Of a stretch of DNA of 18,381 bases, positions 7,225 through 13,462 are shown piece by piece. Where the stretch lies: NCBI GenBank assembly GCA_030536195.1, contig JAUNQL010000006.1:1-18381 (forward strand). The letters run 5' to 3'. How positions within the stretch are numbered: position 1 is the first letter of the stretch; each line of letters opens with the position of its first letter. The notes beneath the pieces were generated by a model. That model saw only the letters and a program-made list of their open reading frames with translations, was not told where the DNA came from and ran no database searches. Source of the stretch: Clostridia bacterium. GTDB lineage: Bacteria; Bacillota; Clostridia; Oscillospirales; Acutalibacteraceae. The position numbers and the translations under genes are program-made.

Positions 7225-9374
7225 GCCCCTGCAACACCTTTCATTGTAAGACCGATGCGTTTCTTTTGGAGGTCAACCTCCAAAACTCTAACTGTGATTA
7301 CATCACCAACAGAGAGTACCTCTGATGGATGCTTGATATATTTGTCAGTAATCTGGCTTATGTGCACAAGACCATCCTGGTGTACACCGATGTCAACAAA
7401 TGCACCAAAGTCGATTACATTGCGAACTGTACCCTTAAGTTCCATGCCTGGCTTTAAGTCCTTCATCTCCATAACATCGGAGCGAAGGAGTGGTGGTGGC
7501 AACTCATCACGTGGGTCACGACCCGGCTTTAAGAGTTCGTTTTCAATGTCGTGAAGAGTTGGCTCGCCAATTGACAAACGCTCCGCCAAAGAGGCATAGC
7601 CCTGGCTCTCGATGCGAGTGTGGAGTTCTGGGATGCTGCCTGCCTTAACGTCCTTGAGGTCGTAGCCACAGAGCGTCAAAAGCATCTTAGCAGCGTCGTA
7701 TGACTCTGGGTGAACACCTGTGTTATCAAGGACATTTTTCGACTCTGCAATACGGAGGAATCCAGCACATTGCTCGTATGCCTTTGGGCCGAGTTTTGGC
7801 ACCTTCTTGAGTGCTGCACGCGACTCAAAGGCACCATTCTCCTCACGGTATGTAACAATATTTTTAGCAATTGTGCCATTGATACCAGCGATGTGTGAAA
7901 GGAGCGATGGAGACGCTGTGTTGAGGTCGGCGCCTACTGAGTTAACGCAGTCCTCAACGACGCCGTCAAGAGCTGTCTCAAGCTCCTTTTTTGGCATGTC
8001 GTGCTGGTATTGGCCGACACCAATTGCCTTAGGTTCAATCTTAACAAGTTCAGCAAGTGGGTCCTGAAGTCGACGAGCGATGGACACCGCTGAACGCAAG
8101 GAAACATCGTACTGAGGGAACTCCTCAGCAGCAAGTTTTGATGCGGAATAAACAGAGGCACCTGCCTCGGATACTACCATGTATGAGACCTTCTGTGGAA
8201 TCTTCTTAAGCAAATCTGCGGCAAAGATCTCAGTCTCCTTAGAGGCTGTACCGTTGCCAATTGAGATAATGTCTACGTTGTGCTTGGTGATGAGGCCTGC
8301 GATGAACTTTTCAGCCTCTGCCTTCTTAGTCTCACCGTGTGTGACATAGATAACACCTGTGTCGAGGACCTTGCCAGTTGCATCAACACATGCAACCTTA
8401 CAGCCTGTCCTGTAACCAGGGTCGAGACCGATACATACTTTACCCTTGATTGGTGGCGCCATAAGGAGTGGGCGCAGATTCTGGGCAAAGACCTTGATAG
8501 CAGCTGTTGCTGCGCGCTCGGTCAGTGCAGTTCTGGTCTCGTTTTCAACTGATGGATAGATGAGTCTGTCGTATGCATCCTCACCAGCGAGTTTAACAAA
8601 GTCAGTGCAAGCACCAGCGCCCTTCACTGTCTCCTTCTCGATAATCGAGATTGCCTTTGGTCGCTCGAGGGTCACAGATACCTTTAAGAAGCCCTCGCTC
8701 TCACCACGGTCGATTGCCAAAATCTTGTGGCCGGCAATCTTCTCAACCTTGTCAGTAAAGTCATAGTAATTGGCGTATACACTGTCCTCATCTGTCTTGG
8801 CCTTGGATGTGATGACACCCATAACAGAGAAGAGGTTTCTCAGGCGGCGACGGATATCAGCGTTGTCCGAGATATCCTCTGCGATGATATCAGATGCGCC
8901 AGAAAGCGCATCCTCGACTGTCTCGACGCCCTTTTCAGCGTCGATATAGTCAGCGGCCAACGCAACTGGGTCGACGCCTGCCTTCTGCTCGTAAATTGCC
9001 TGAGCAAGTGGCTCAAGGCCCTTTTCCTTAGCAACAGATGCACGTGTCTTGCGCTTTGGCTTGTATGGACGATAGAGGTCCTCAAGTTCAGCAAGAGTTG
9101 CTGCATTGTCAATCTTGTCCTGGAGCTCATCCGTCATCTTCTCCTGCTCGATGATGGACTTTGAAATCTCCTCACGACGTTTATCTAGGTTGCGAAGGTA
9201 CTCAAGTCGTTCGGAAATCTGACGCAGTGTCTGGTCATCGAGCGTACCATGTGCTTCCTTTCTATAACGAGCAATGAAGGGAATAGTATTCCCTTCATCG
9301 ATTAATTTGACAGTGTTCTCCACCTGCCAACGCTGTAATTTAAATTGGTCAGTTATGCTTGCGATTATATCCAT
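7221..9374 (-). CDS. tex: Tex family RNA-binding transcription accessory protein
   Basis: The 717-residue protein is close to the standard Tex length and has the domains in order: an N-terminal helical region with FIARYRKEAHGTLDDQ (33-48), LYRPYKPKRKTRA (100-112), a YqgF/RNase H-like domain from about 311 (GKVCIGLDPGYRTGCKVACVD), a helix-hairpin-helix region at about 490-560 (ending VPKLGPKAYEQCAGFLRI), and a C-terminal S1 RNA-binding domain (about 645-715, GTVRNVIDFGAFVDIGVHQDG). Tex binds nucleic acid in the cytoplasm and affects transcription and, in some species, toxin expression or stress tolerance; its exact role is not settled. The ATG at 9374 has GGAG 7 bases upstream. The gene follows the helicase loader by 18 bp and overlaps the ABC ATPase by 4 bp. 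Confidence 0.96.
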   Translation of the reverse strand: MDIIASITDQFKLQRWQVENTVKLIDEGNTIPFIARYRKEAHGTLDDQTLRQISERLEYLRNLDKRREEISKSIIEQEKMTDELQDKIDNAATLAELEDLYRPYKPKRKTRASVAKEKGLEPLAQAIYEQKAGVDPVALAADYIDAEKGVETVEDALSGASDIIAEDISDNADIRRRLRNLFSVMGVITSKAKTDEDSVYANYYDFTDKVEKIAGHKILAIDRGESEGFLKVSVTLERPKAISIIEKETVKGAGACTDFVKLAGEDAYDRLIYPSVENETRTALTERAATAAIKVFAQNLRPLLMAPPIKGKVCIGLDPGYRTGCKVACVDATGKVLDTGVIYVTHGETKKAEAEKFIAGLITKHNVDIISIGNGTASKETEIFAADLLKKIPQKVSYMVVSEAGASVYSASKLAAEEFPQYDVSLRSAVSIARRLQDPLAELVKIEPKAIGVGQYQHDMPKKELETALDGVVEDCVNSVGADLNTASPSLLSHIAGINGTIAKNIVTYREENGAFESRAALKKVPKLGPKAYEQCAGFLRIAESKNVLDNTGVHPESYDAAKMLLTLCGYDLKDVKAGSIPELHTRIESQGYASLAERLSIGEPTLHDIENELLKPGRDPRDELPPPLLRSDVMEMKDLKPGMELKGTVRNVIDFGAFVDIGVHQDGLVHISQITDKYIKHPSEVLSVGDVITVRVLEVDLQKKRIGLTMKGVAGA

Positions 9375-9392
9375 TAATTATCTCCAAAAAAA

Positions 9393-10343
9393 TTAAATCT
9401 TGTTCATCTTCTGGCGAACGTCCTCGCCCAAAAACTCCAGTGGCTGATAGTTGCCAATAAGTCTGGAGTAAACCCTCTTGTCATACTTCTCCGCAATCTC
9501 ATCATAGAGCAAATTGGTATTGATGATTGTTGGGAGAGCAGAGAGGAGTCGCGTGTTAACTATGTTGTAGATAGCTGCACGCTCAAAGTCCCTTGTGTAC
9601 TCGGTACCGAGGTCATCGAGTATCAAGAGGTCACATGAGAGTGCGAGTTCCTCAGGTGAGTCCTCACCTGTGTAGCGGCCAAACTTCTCCTTCTCAAGTT
9701 GAGAGAGGAGGTTGCTAGCGCTTGAGTAGATTACGTTGTAGCCCTTGCCTACAACTACGTTTGCGATTGCAAGTGAGAGATGTGTCTTGCCAAGTCCAGT
9801 TTGGCCGCACATTAGGATGCTGTTTGTGTCCTTGTCAAAATCAGCAGCCCATGACTTGCAATAGTTATAAATTTGAGTCATGCGTGCGAGTGCCTCGCCG
9901 CTGTAGTAACCGAGGTCAAAGTTTTCAAAAGTTGATGCCTTTGCTGGCGCGCAACTGCAAAGGTTGTCAAACTGCAGTTGCCTTACAAGTGCCTTGAGGC
10001 AGTCGCAGTAGTGACCGTCCACAACACCCTTGTCCTCACAGACAGAGCAGGTGTAGTGAGGTGCGAGTGCGTCCTCTGACAGGCCAAGGCTGCGGAGTAT
10101 CTCGCCACGCTTTGCCTGGAGTTCAAAGTTCTGCTTTGCCAAGGCGTCGACGAAGTCCTTGCTGCCTTGGCCCATTGTAATAACCTTGAGTGCGTCGAGG
10201 CCAGTCCTTGCAATTTTGGCATTAACCTCACAGAGTTCAGGAGAAACTGTCTCAAGCTCAAGGCGCTTTTTCTCGGCCTCAAGTTCGGCATTCTCGCGCC
10301 TTGTGTTAATTATTCCTTTTGCGCGTTCGATGTTACTTGCCAC
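9393..10343 (-). CDS. DnaI/DnaC-like ATP-binding helicase loader
   Basis: In this family the AAA+ ATPase loads the replicative helicase at the primosome. The 316 residues comprise an N-terminal helical region (about 1-90), a four-cysteine putative zinc site (C99, C102, C113, C115) and an AAA+ core. The core has Walker A GQTGLGKTH (180-188), Walker B LLILDDLG (239-246) and a probable arginine finger in RVYSRLIG (290-297). The start is GTG at 10341-10343; a strong AAGGAGGA site lies 7 bases upstream inside the last codons of the preceding gene, which decides this start. The neighbour is a DnaD-like protein, the usual partner in Firmicutes, so this is the vegetative loader and not a phage or IstB transposition ATPase. 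No transposase is present. Confidence 0.9.
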   Translation of the reverse strand: MASNIERAKGIINTRRENAELEAEKKRLELETVSPELCEVNAKIARTGLDALKVITMGQGSKDFVDALAKQNFELQAKRGEILRSLGLSEDALAPHYTCSVCEDKGVVDGHYCDCLKALVRQLQFDNLCSCAPAKASTFENFDLGYYSGEALARMTQIYNYCKSWAADFDKDTNSILMCGQTGLGKTHLSLAIANVVVGKGYNVIYSSASNLLSQLEKEKFGRYTGEDSPEELALSCDLLILDDLGTEYTRDFERAAIYNIVNTRLLSALPTIINTNLLYDEIAEKYDKRVYSRLIGNYQPLEFLGEDVRQKMNKI

Positions 10344-10346
10344 AAA

Positions 10347-11315
10347 CTATTCCTCCTTCTTGCGTCGTTTATACTCAATTGGACCGTGAGCCTTCTCCTT
10401 GTACTTGTCGGAGTCGTATGACGGCTCACTCTTTGAAAAGCTCTTGTCAGCCTTTGCTGGCGCCTTACCAATTGCCTTTTGGGCATCCATTGGATTCTTG
10501 ATGCCATCGGCATACCAAGAATCGAGAATTGAATTCATATACTTAAAGTTGACCTTGTTGATACGGTCAACTGTAATCTCGTATGCGTAATAGATAAGTT
10601 CAAATGATTGCTTGTTGTCGCTGTGCCAATGCTTTAAATACTGGAAGCGTGAGTCGTTGTACTGTGGTGGGTCAACCGAGAACATGTCGGTGAACTTCTT
10701 CCACAGACGCTCGTCAGACTTGAGTGCCTTTAGGTACTCGTCAGCGCGCTCAAGTGTGTTAATCTCACGCTCGCCCCAGTCCTTAGCAACCTTGGAAATA
10801 TATGAGATGTTGCTCTTGCCCTTTGACATACAGTACTCAACGATTGTGAGTATAACCTCAACTGGTAAGCCATAGTAGTCGAGCATCATGAGAAGTTGTG
10901 CCTGATCACCGTAGCCGATTGTACGGCCGAGTTTGAGCTGTACCTCATTGAAAAGCGCACGGAGGTTAGCGTCCTCCAAAGTGCGCGCTGCAACCTGGTC
11001 ATAGGTTGGAGCGACATCTGGGAGTGCCTTTAAGTTGACCTTGTCCTCAGCCTGCTTGACATTAGGTGGTGTCTCACCGTCCTCATAGACGAGTCCCACT
11101 TCCTTCCAATAGAGGAAGGCGTCCTTGACATCGCCGACGTCCATGCCTGTGCCCCTCGCGATTGCCCTGGCATCCAGGTCCTCGCCTTGATGGCGCAGCA
11201 AGAAAAGGAGGACCTTGATAGCCTGTCCTCCTGCTTTCTTGATATGTTCATCTACGATGCAGTTTGGAATGGCAAAGACGCCATTCCAAGCAGCTGCGTT
11301 AACTTTAAAACTCAT
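10347..11315 (-). CDS. DnaD domain-containing replication initiation protein
   Basis: The 322-residue protein has an N-terminal winged-helix region (about 1-80, with VLLFLLRHQGEDLDARAIA) followed by two DnaD/DnaB C-terminal-type modules. The first is at about 112-185, ending SYISKVAKDWGERE. The second is at about 205-275, with YMNSILDSWYADGI, matching the YxxxIxxxW motif that binds DNA in DnaD and DnaB. A Lys-rich disordered tail (about 280-322) follows. DnaD-type proteins remodel origin DNA and recruit the helicase and its loader, and the loader gene starts 3 bp downstream. The ATG has AGGGGA upstream and lies 12 bp after mtnN. The tail codons (KKEE then stop) double as the ribosome site of the next gene. 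Whether it corresponds to B. subtilis DnaD or DnaB cannot be told from this alone; tandem modules are common in Clostridia. Confidence 0.88.
   Translation of the reverse strand: MSFKVNAAAWNGVFAIPNCIVDEHIKKAGGQAIKVLLFLLRHQGEDLDARAIARGTGMDVGDVKDAFLYWKEVGLVYEDGETPPNVKQAEDKVNLKALPDVAPTYDQVAARTLEDANLRALFNEVQLKLGRTIGYGDQAQLLMMLDYYGLPVEVILTIVEYCMSKGKSNISYISKVAKDWGEREINTLERADEYLKALKSDERLWKKFTDMFSVDPPQYNDSRFQYLKHWHSDNKQSFELIYYAYEITVDRINKVNFKYMNSILDSWYADGIKNPMDAQKAIGKAPAKADKSFSKSEPSYDSDKYKEKAHGPIEYKRRKKEE
10351..10358 (-). promoter_or_regulatory. Ribosome binding site of the helicase-loader gene inside the DnaD-like coding end
   Basis: AAGGAGGA, 7 bases before the GTG start, overlaps the last Lys-Glu-Glu codons of the DnaD-like gene. 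It decides the GTG start and points to coupled translation. Confidence 0.75.
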
Positions 11316-11327
11316 GGTATCCCCTAA

Positions 11328-12002
11328 TTATAACTTCTGCAAAATATCTTCCATCAATTTGAATGCCTTGTTTGCACTCTTGGTTACGTTCTCATTAAAG
11401 TCGCCACCGTCACCATCAAATGTATCACTGATACATTTAATTGAGAGAGCGCGTACGCCGTTTAAGTATGAAATACGAGCGATTGACGCAATCTCCATGT
11501 CACAGATATTGCAACCGAGGCTTGCAAGGTTTGTCTTGTCCTCTGGGAGGTAAACGAACCTGTCGCCAGATGCTACAACGGCATCGCGAAGGTCTGGATA
11601 AAGGCCCTTTGCGAAATCGATGAGACCCTGGTCCATTGGAATAAACTCATCAGGGAACTCCTCATACTGATGGAGTTTCACTGGATCGATTGGTGAAACA
11701 TCATAGTCGTGATTGATGGCCTTGGTTACAACAAAGAGGTCATCAACCTTAGATGTGCGATCAAGCGCACCAGTAACACCAAAGTTTAAGATTACCTCAC
11801 AGCCAAAGCCTGTGATAAGAAGCTGTGTTGCGGCAGCGGCATCTATTTCACCGTAGCCAGACTTAACAGCATAGACCTCGTTGTTGTTAACGAAAGTCTT
11901 ATAAACTTCACGATTATTAATCTCTATTGTCTCTATCTCAAAATCGCTCTCAAGGAATGATTTGAGTTCTCTTGCGATTGCAATTACTATGCCAATTTTC
12001 AT
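11328..12002 (-). CDS. mtnN: 5'-methylthioadenosine/S-adenosylhomocysteine nucleosidase
   Basis: MtnN (Pfs) removes adenine from methylthioadenosine and S-adenosylhomocysteine. With SAH the product is S-ribosylhomocysteine, the LuxS substrate. The 224-residue protein has the expected length and active-site pattern: E12 (IAREL), a SGYGEIDAAAATQ phosphate/ribose loop (48-60), NFGVTGAL (73-80), SGDRFV (145-150), the ribose-binding M169-E170 pair in CDMEIASIA, and the adenine-binding S192-D193 in IKCISDTFD. It should be a cytoplasmic homodimer. The ATG is preceded by GAGGTG at good spacing. An extended -10 promoter lies about 30 bp upstream, so this is the first gene of the seven-gene operon that ends with luxS. 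The predicted leader is only about 25 nt, which leaves no space for an SAH or SAM riboswitch. Confidence 0.95.
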   Translation of the reverse strand: MKIGIVIAIARELKSFLESDFEIETIEINNREVYKTFVNNNEVYAVKSGYGEIDAAAATQLLITGFGCEVILNFGVTGALDRTSKVDDLFVVTKAINHDYDVSPIDPVKLHQYEEFPDEFIPMDQGLIDFAKGLYPDLRDAVVASGDRFVYLPEDKTNLASLGCNICDMEIASIARISYLNGVRALSIKCISDTFDGDGGDFNENVTKSANKAFKLMEDILQKL

Positions 12003-12032
12003 ATCTGCACCTCATACAAAAAAATCACGTAT

Positions 12033-12041
12033 ATTCTACCA
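12033..12041 (-). promoter_or_regulatory. Predicted extended -10 promoter of the mtnN-to-luxS operon
   Basis: On the minus strand TGG-TAGAAT (12033-12041) is an extended -10 element; no good -35 is seen 17 nt upstream. The surrounding GTTATGGTAGAAT nearly repeats GTTATGGTAAAAT at the asnS promoter. Confidence 0.6.
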
Positions 12042-12085
12042 TAACGGGATAAAATATGATAGAATAAATGGGTATTTTAAAGAGA

Positions 12086-12118
12086 TTTGTATATATTAAC
12101 TAATTAAATATATACAAA
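12086..12118. repeat. Perfect 12-bp inverted repeat in the divergent intergenic region (candidate operator)
   Basis: TTTGTATATATT (12086-12097) and AATATATACAAA (12107-12118) are exact inverted copies separated by 9 bases. The whole 33-bp element covers the likely -35 and -10 region of the downstream plus-strand gene, so a dimeric repressor or activator site is a reasonable inference. A long AT-rich hairpin without function is the alternative. Confidence 0.6.
12087..12116 (+). promoter_or_regulatory. Possible promoter of the GLUG-like surface protein gene
   Basis: TTGTAT (12087-12092) could serve as -35 with TATATA (12109-12114, spacer 16) or TATACA (12111-12116, spacer 18) as -10. The gene has AGAGG (12127-12131) 8 bases before its ATG. 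Because the promoter boxes fall within the inverted repeat arms, the match may partly reflect that symmetry. Confidence 0.4.
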
Positions 12119-12139
12119 ACTATAAAAGAGGTAATAAAG

Positions 12140-13420
12140 ATGAAAAAATTCTTATCAACTTTACTCGTCTTTGCTCTCTGCCTTGCACTGTTTGTGCCAA
12201 TCACCGCCCTTGCAGAGGGCGATGTCATAGAGCTTGCAACCTATGATGACCTTCTCAAAATCAAGGACAATCCATCTGGTTCATACAAACTCATCTATGA
12301 CATCGACTGCGCAGGCCATGAGTGGACACCAGTGGATTTTAGCGGTAATTTTGACGGTAACGGCCACGCCCTTTTAAACCTCAAAATTACAGGCACAACC
12401 ACTGATGTGCGCACAACAATTGACGGCAACTGGAAGCAATATGATACATATTTCTCTGGCTTCTTTGGCATCGTTGAAAATGCCACAATCGAGAACTTAA
12501 CACTTCTCGGTGTCGACGTTGACGTAACTAAAAACGACAACATCTACGCTGCCGCCCTTGTAGGATTCATGTCCGACAGTACAATCAAAAATTGTACTGT
12601 AGAAGGCAAGGTTTGCCTTCACACCGCATGCAAAGCATTCGGTGTAGCGGGCATCCTAGGCTACGGCTGGGGCAGCGTTGACTCGTGTACCGCTGATGTC
12701 ACAGTCATCTGTGTCGACACCGATAAAGAGAACCGTGATGAGCAGTTCCTCGGCGGTATCTTTGGCAACGGCTATCCAGACATCACCAACTGCACCGTAA
12801 CCCTCCAGGGCTATGACTCCGATCACGGTTACGTACACGACGGTGGTATCGGCGGTATGTGGATACTCCCTGCCGGTGTCAAGCACGATGGCCACATCGA
12901 CAACAACACCGTCAAAGGTGCCATCCACTTCTTTGAGGACAACACCAACCGTCGCGCTTACTGTGTCGACAAGATCGGTGAAATCATGAGTTGGACAATC
13001 ACTCAAAACGGCAACAAGACCGAGTTCACACGCGATGAGACCAAGGACTACTCCAAGGACCTCTATCCAGAAATGTGTGAAAATGCTAGTTATGACAAGC
13101 AAGTTGTAGAGGCAACCGAAACCGAATACGGTTACACCCTCTACAAATGCAAGACCTGTGATTACTCCTACAAGGCTGATTACACCAGCCTCAACGTCTA
13201 TGTTGAACCAGTGGAGGAGGAAGCAATCACACCAGAGCCCGTAACTAGCAAGAATGAGACATCCACATTTGATGGCAAACTCGTCTACATCATCATGGCT
13301 GCTGTAATCATCCTCGGTGTCGTAATCACCATTGTTATCCTCAATGCACGTGCCAAGGCAAGGCGCCGTCGCGAGCTCGCTGCTCGCCGCGCAGCCCGTC
13401 GTGGTGCACCGAAACAATAA
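12140..13420 (+). CDS. Secreted, membrane-anchored GLUG/beta-helix-like surface protein
   Basis: The 426-residue protein has a clear signal peptide (MKK then a hydrophobic run, cleavage likely after ALA at 23-25). An external region follows with GLUG-like or right-handed beta-helix repeats: FSGNFDGNGHALLNLKITG (67-85), FSGFFGIVENATIENLTLLG (105-124), AALVGFMSDSTIKNCTVEG (138-156), VAGILGYGWGSVDSCTADV (169-187), FLGGIFGNGYPDITNCTV (203-220). Near 330-349 a CxxC segment (YTLYKCKTCDYSYKADYT) resembles small cysteine motifs found in other clostridial surface proteins. One C-terminal membrane helix (381-401) is followed by a very Arg-rich tail (RARAKARRRR-type, about 403-421) that acts as stop-transfer, so the body faces outside. 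There is no LPxTG sorting motif. Function is unknown; adhesion or polymer binding is a guess. It is monocistronic, divergent from mtnN, convergent with the kinase genes, and closed by a hairpin terminator. Confidence 0.85.
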   Translation: MKKFLSTLLVFALCLALFVPITALAEGDVIELATYDDLLKIKDNPSGSYKLIYDIDCAGHEWTPVDFSGNFDGNGHALLNLKITGTTTDVRTTIDGNWKQYDTYFSGFFGIVENATIENLTLLGVDVDVTKNDNIYAAALVGFMSDSTIKNCTVEGKVCLHTACKAFGVAGILGYGWGSVDSCTADVTVICVDTDKENRDEQFLGGIFGNGYPDITNCTVTLQGYDSDHGYVHDGGIGGMWILPAGVKHDGHIDNNTVKGAIHFFEDNTNRRAYCVDKIGEIMSWTITQNGNKTEFTRDETKDYSKDLYPEMCENASYDKQVVEATETEYGYTLYKCKTCDYSYKADYTSLNVYVEPVEEEAITPEPVTSKNETSTFDGKLVYIIMAAVIILGVVITIVILNARAKARRRRELAARRAARRGAPKQ

Positions 13421-13423
13421 AAC

Positions 13424-13455
13424 AAGAGCTCTTGGGATTCCCCAAGAGCTCTTTT
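13424..13455. terminator. Bidirectional intrinsic terminator
   Basis: A perfect 13-bp stem (AAGAGCTCTTGGG, 13424-13436, with CCCAAGAGCTCTT, 13441-13453) and a 4-nt loop are followed by TTTTATTTT on the plus strand and by TTGTTTTATT on the minus strand. It lies 3 bp after the surface protein stop and 7 bp beyond the kinase stop, so it can end both convergent transcripts. Confidence 0.9.
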
Positions 13456-13462
13456 ATTTTGT

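Noticed and set aside
8727..9164. A 145-codon plus-strand frame inside tex
   Set aside because: Antisense to the conserved N-terminal half of Tex; no independent support.
9393..10343. The ATPase as an IstB-type transposition helper
   Set aside because: No transposase or terminal repeats are nearby, the four-cysteine N-terminal site is present, and it follows a DnaD-like gene directly.
12003..12032. An SAH or SAM riboswitch in front of mtnN
   Set aside because: The predicted leader is only about 25 nt and shows no paired aptamer structure.
12656..13417. A 253-codon minus-strand open frame opposite the surface protein gene
   Set aside because: It lies fully antisense to a gene with signal peptide, repeats and a membrane helix. 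Its composition is a mirror of the host codons, and it has no recognisable domain.
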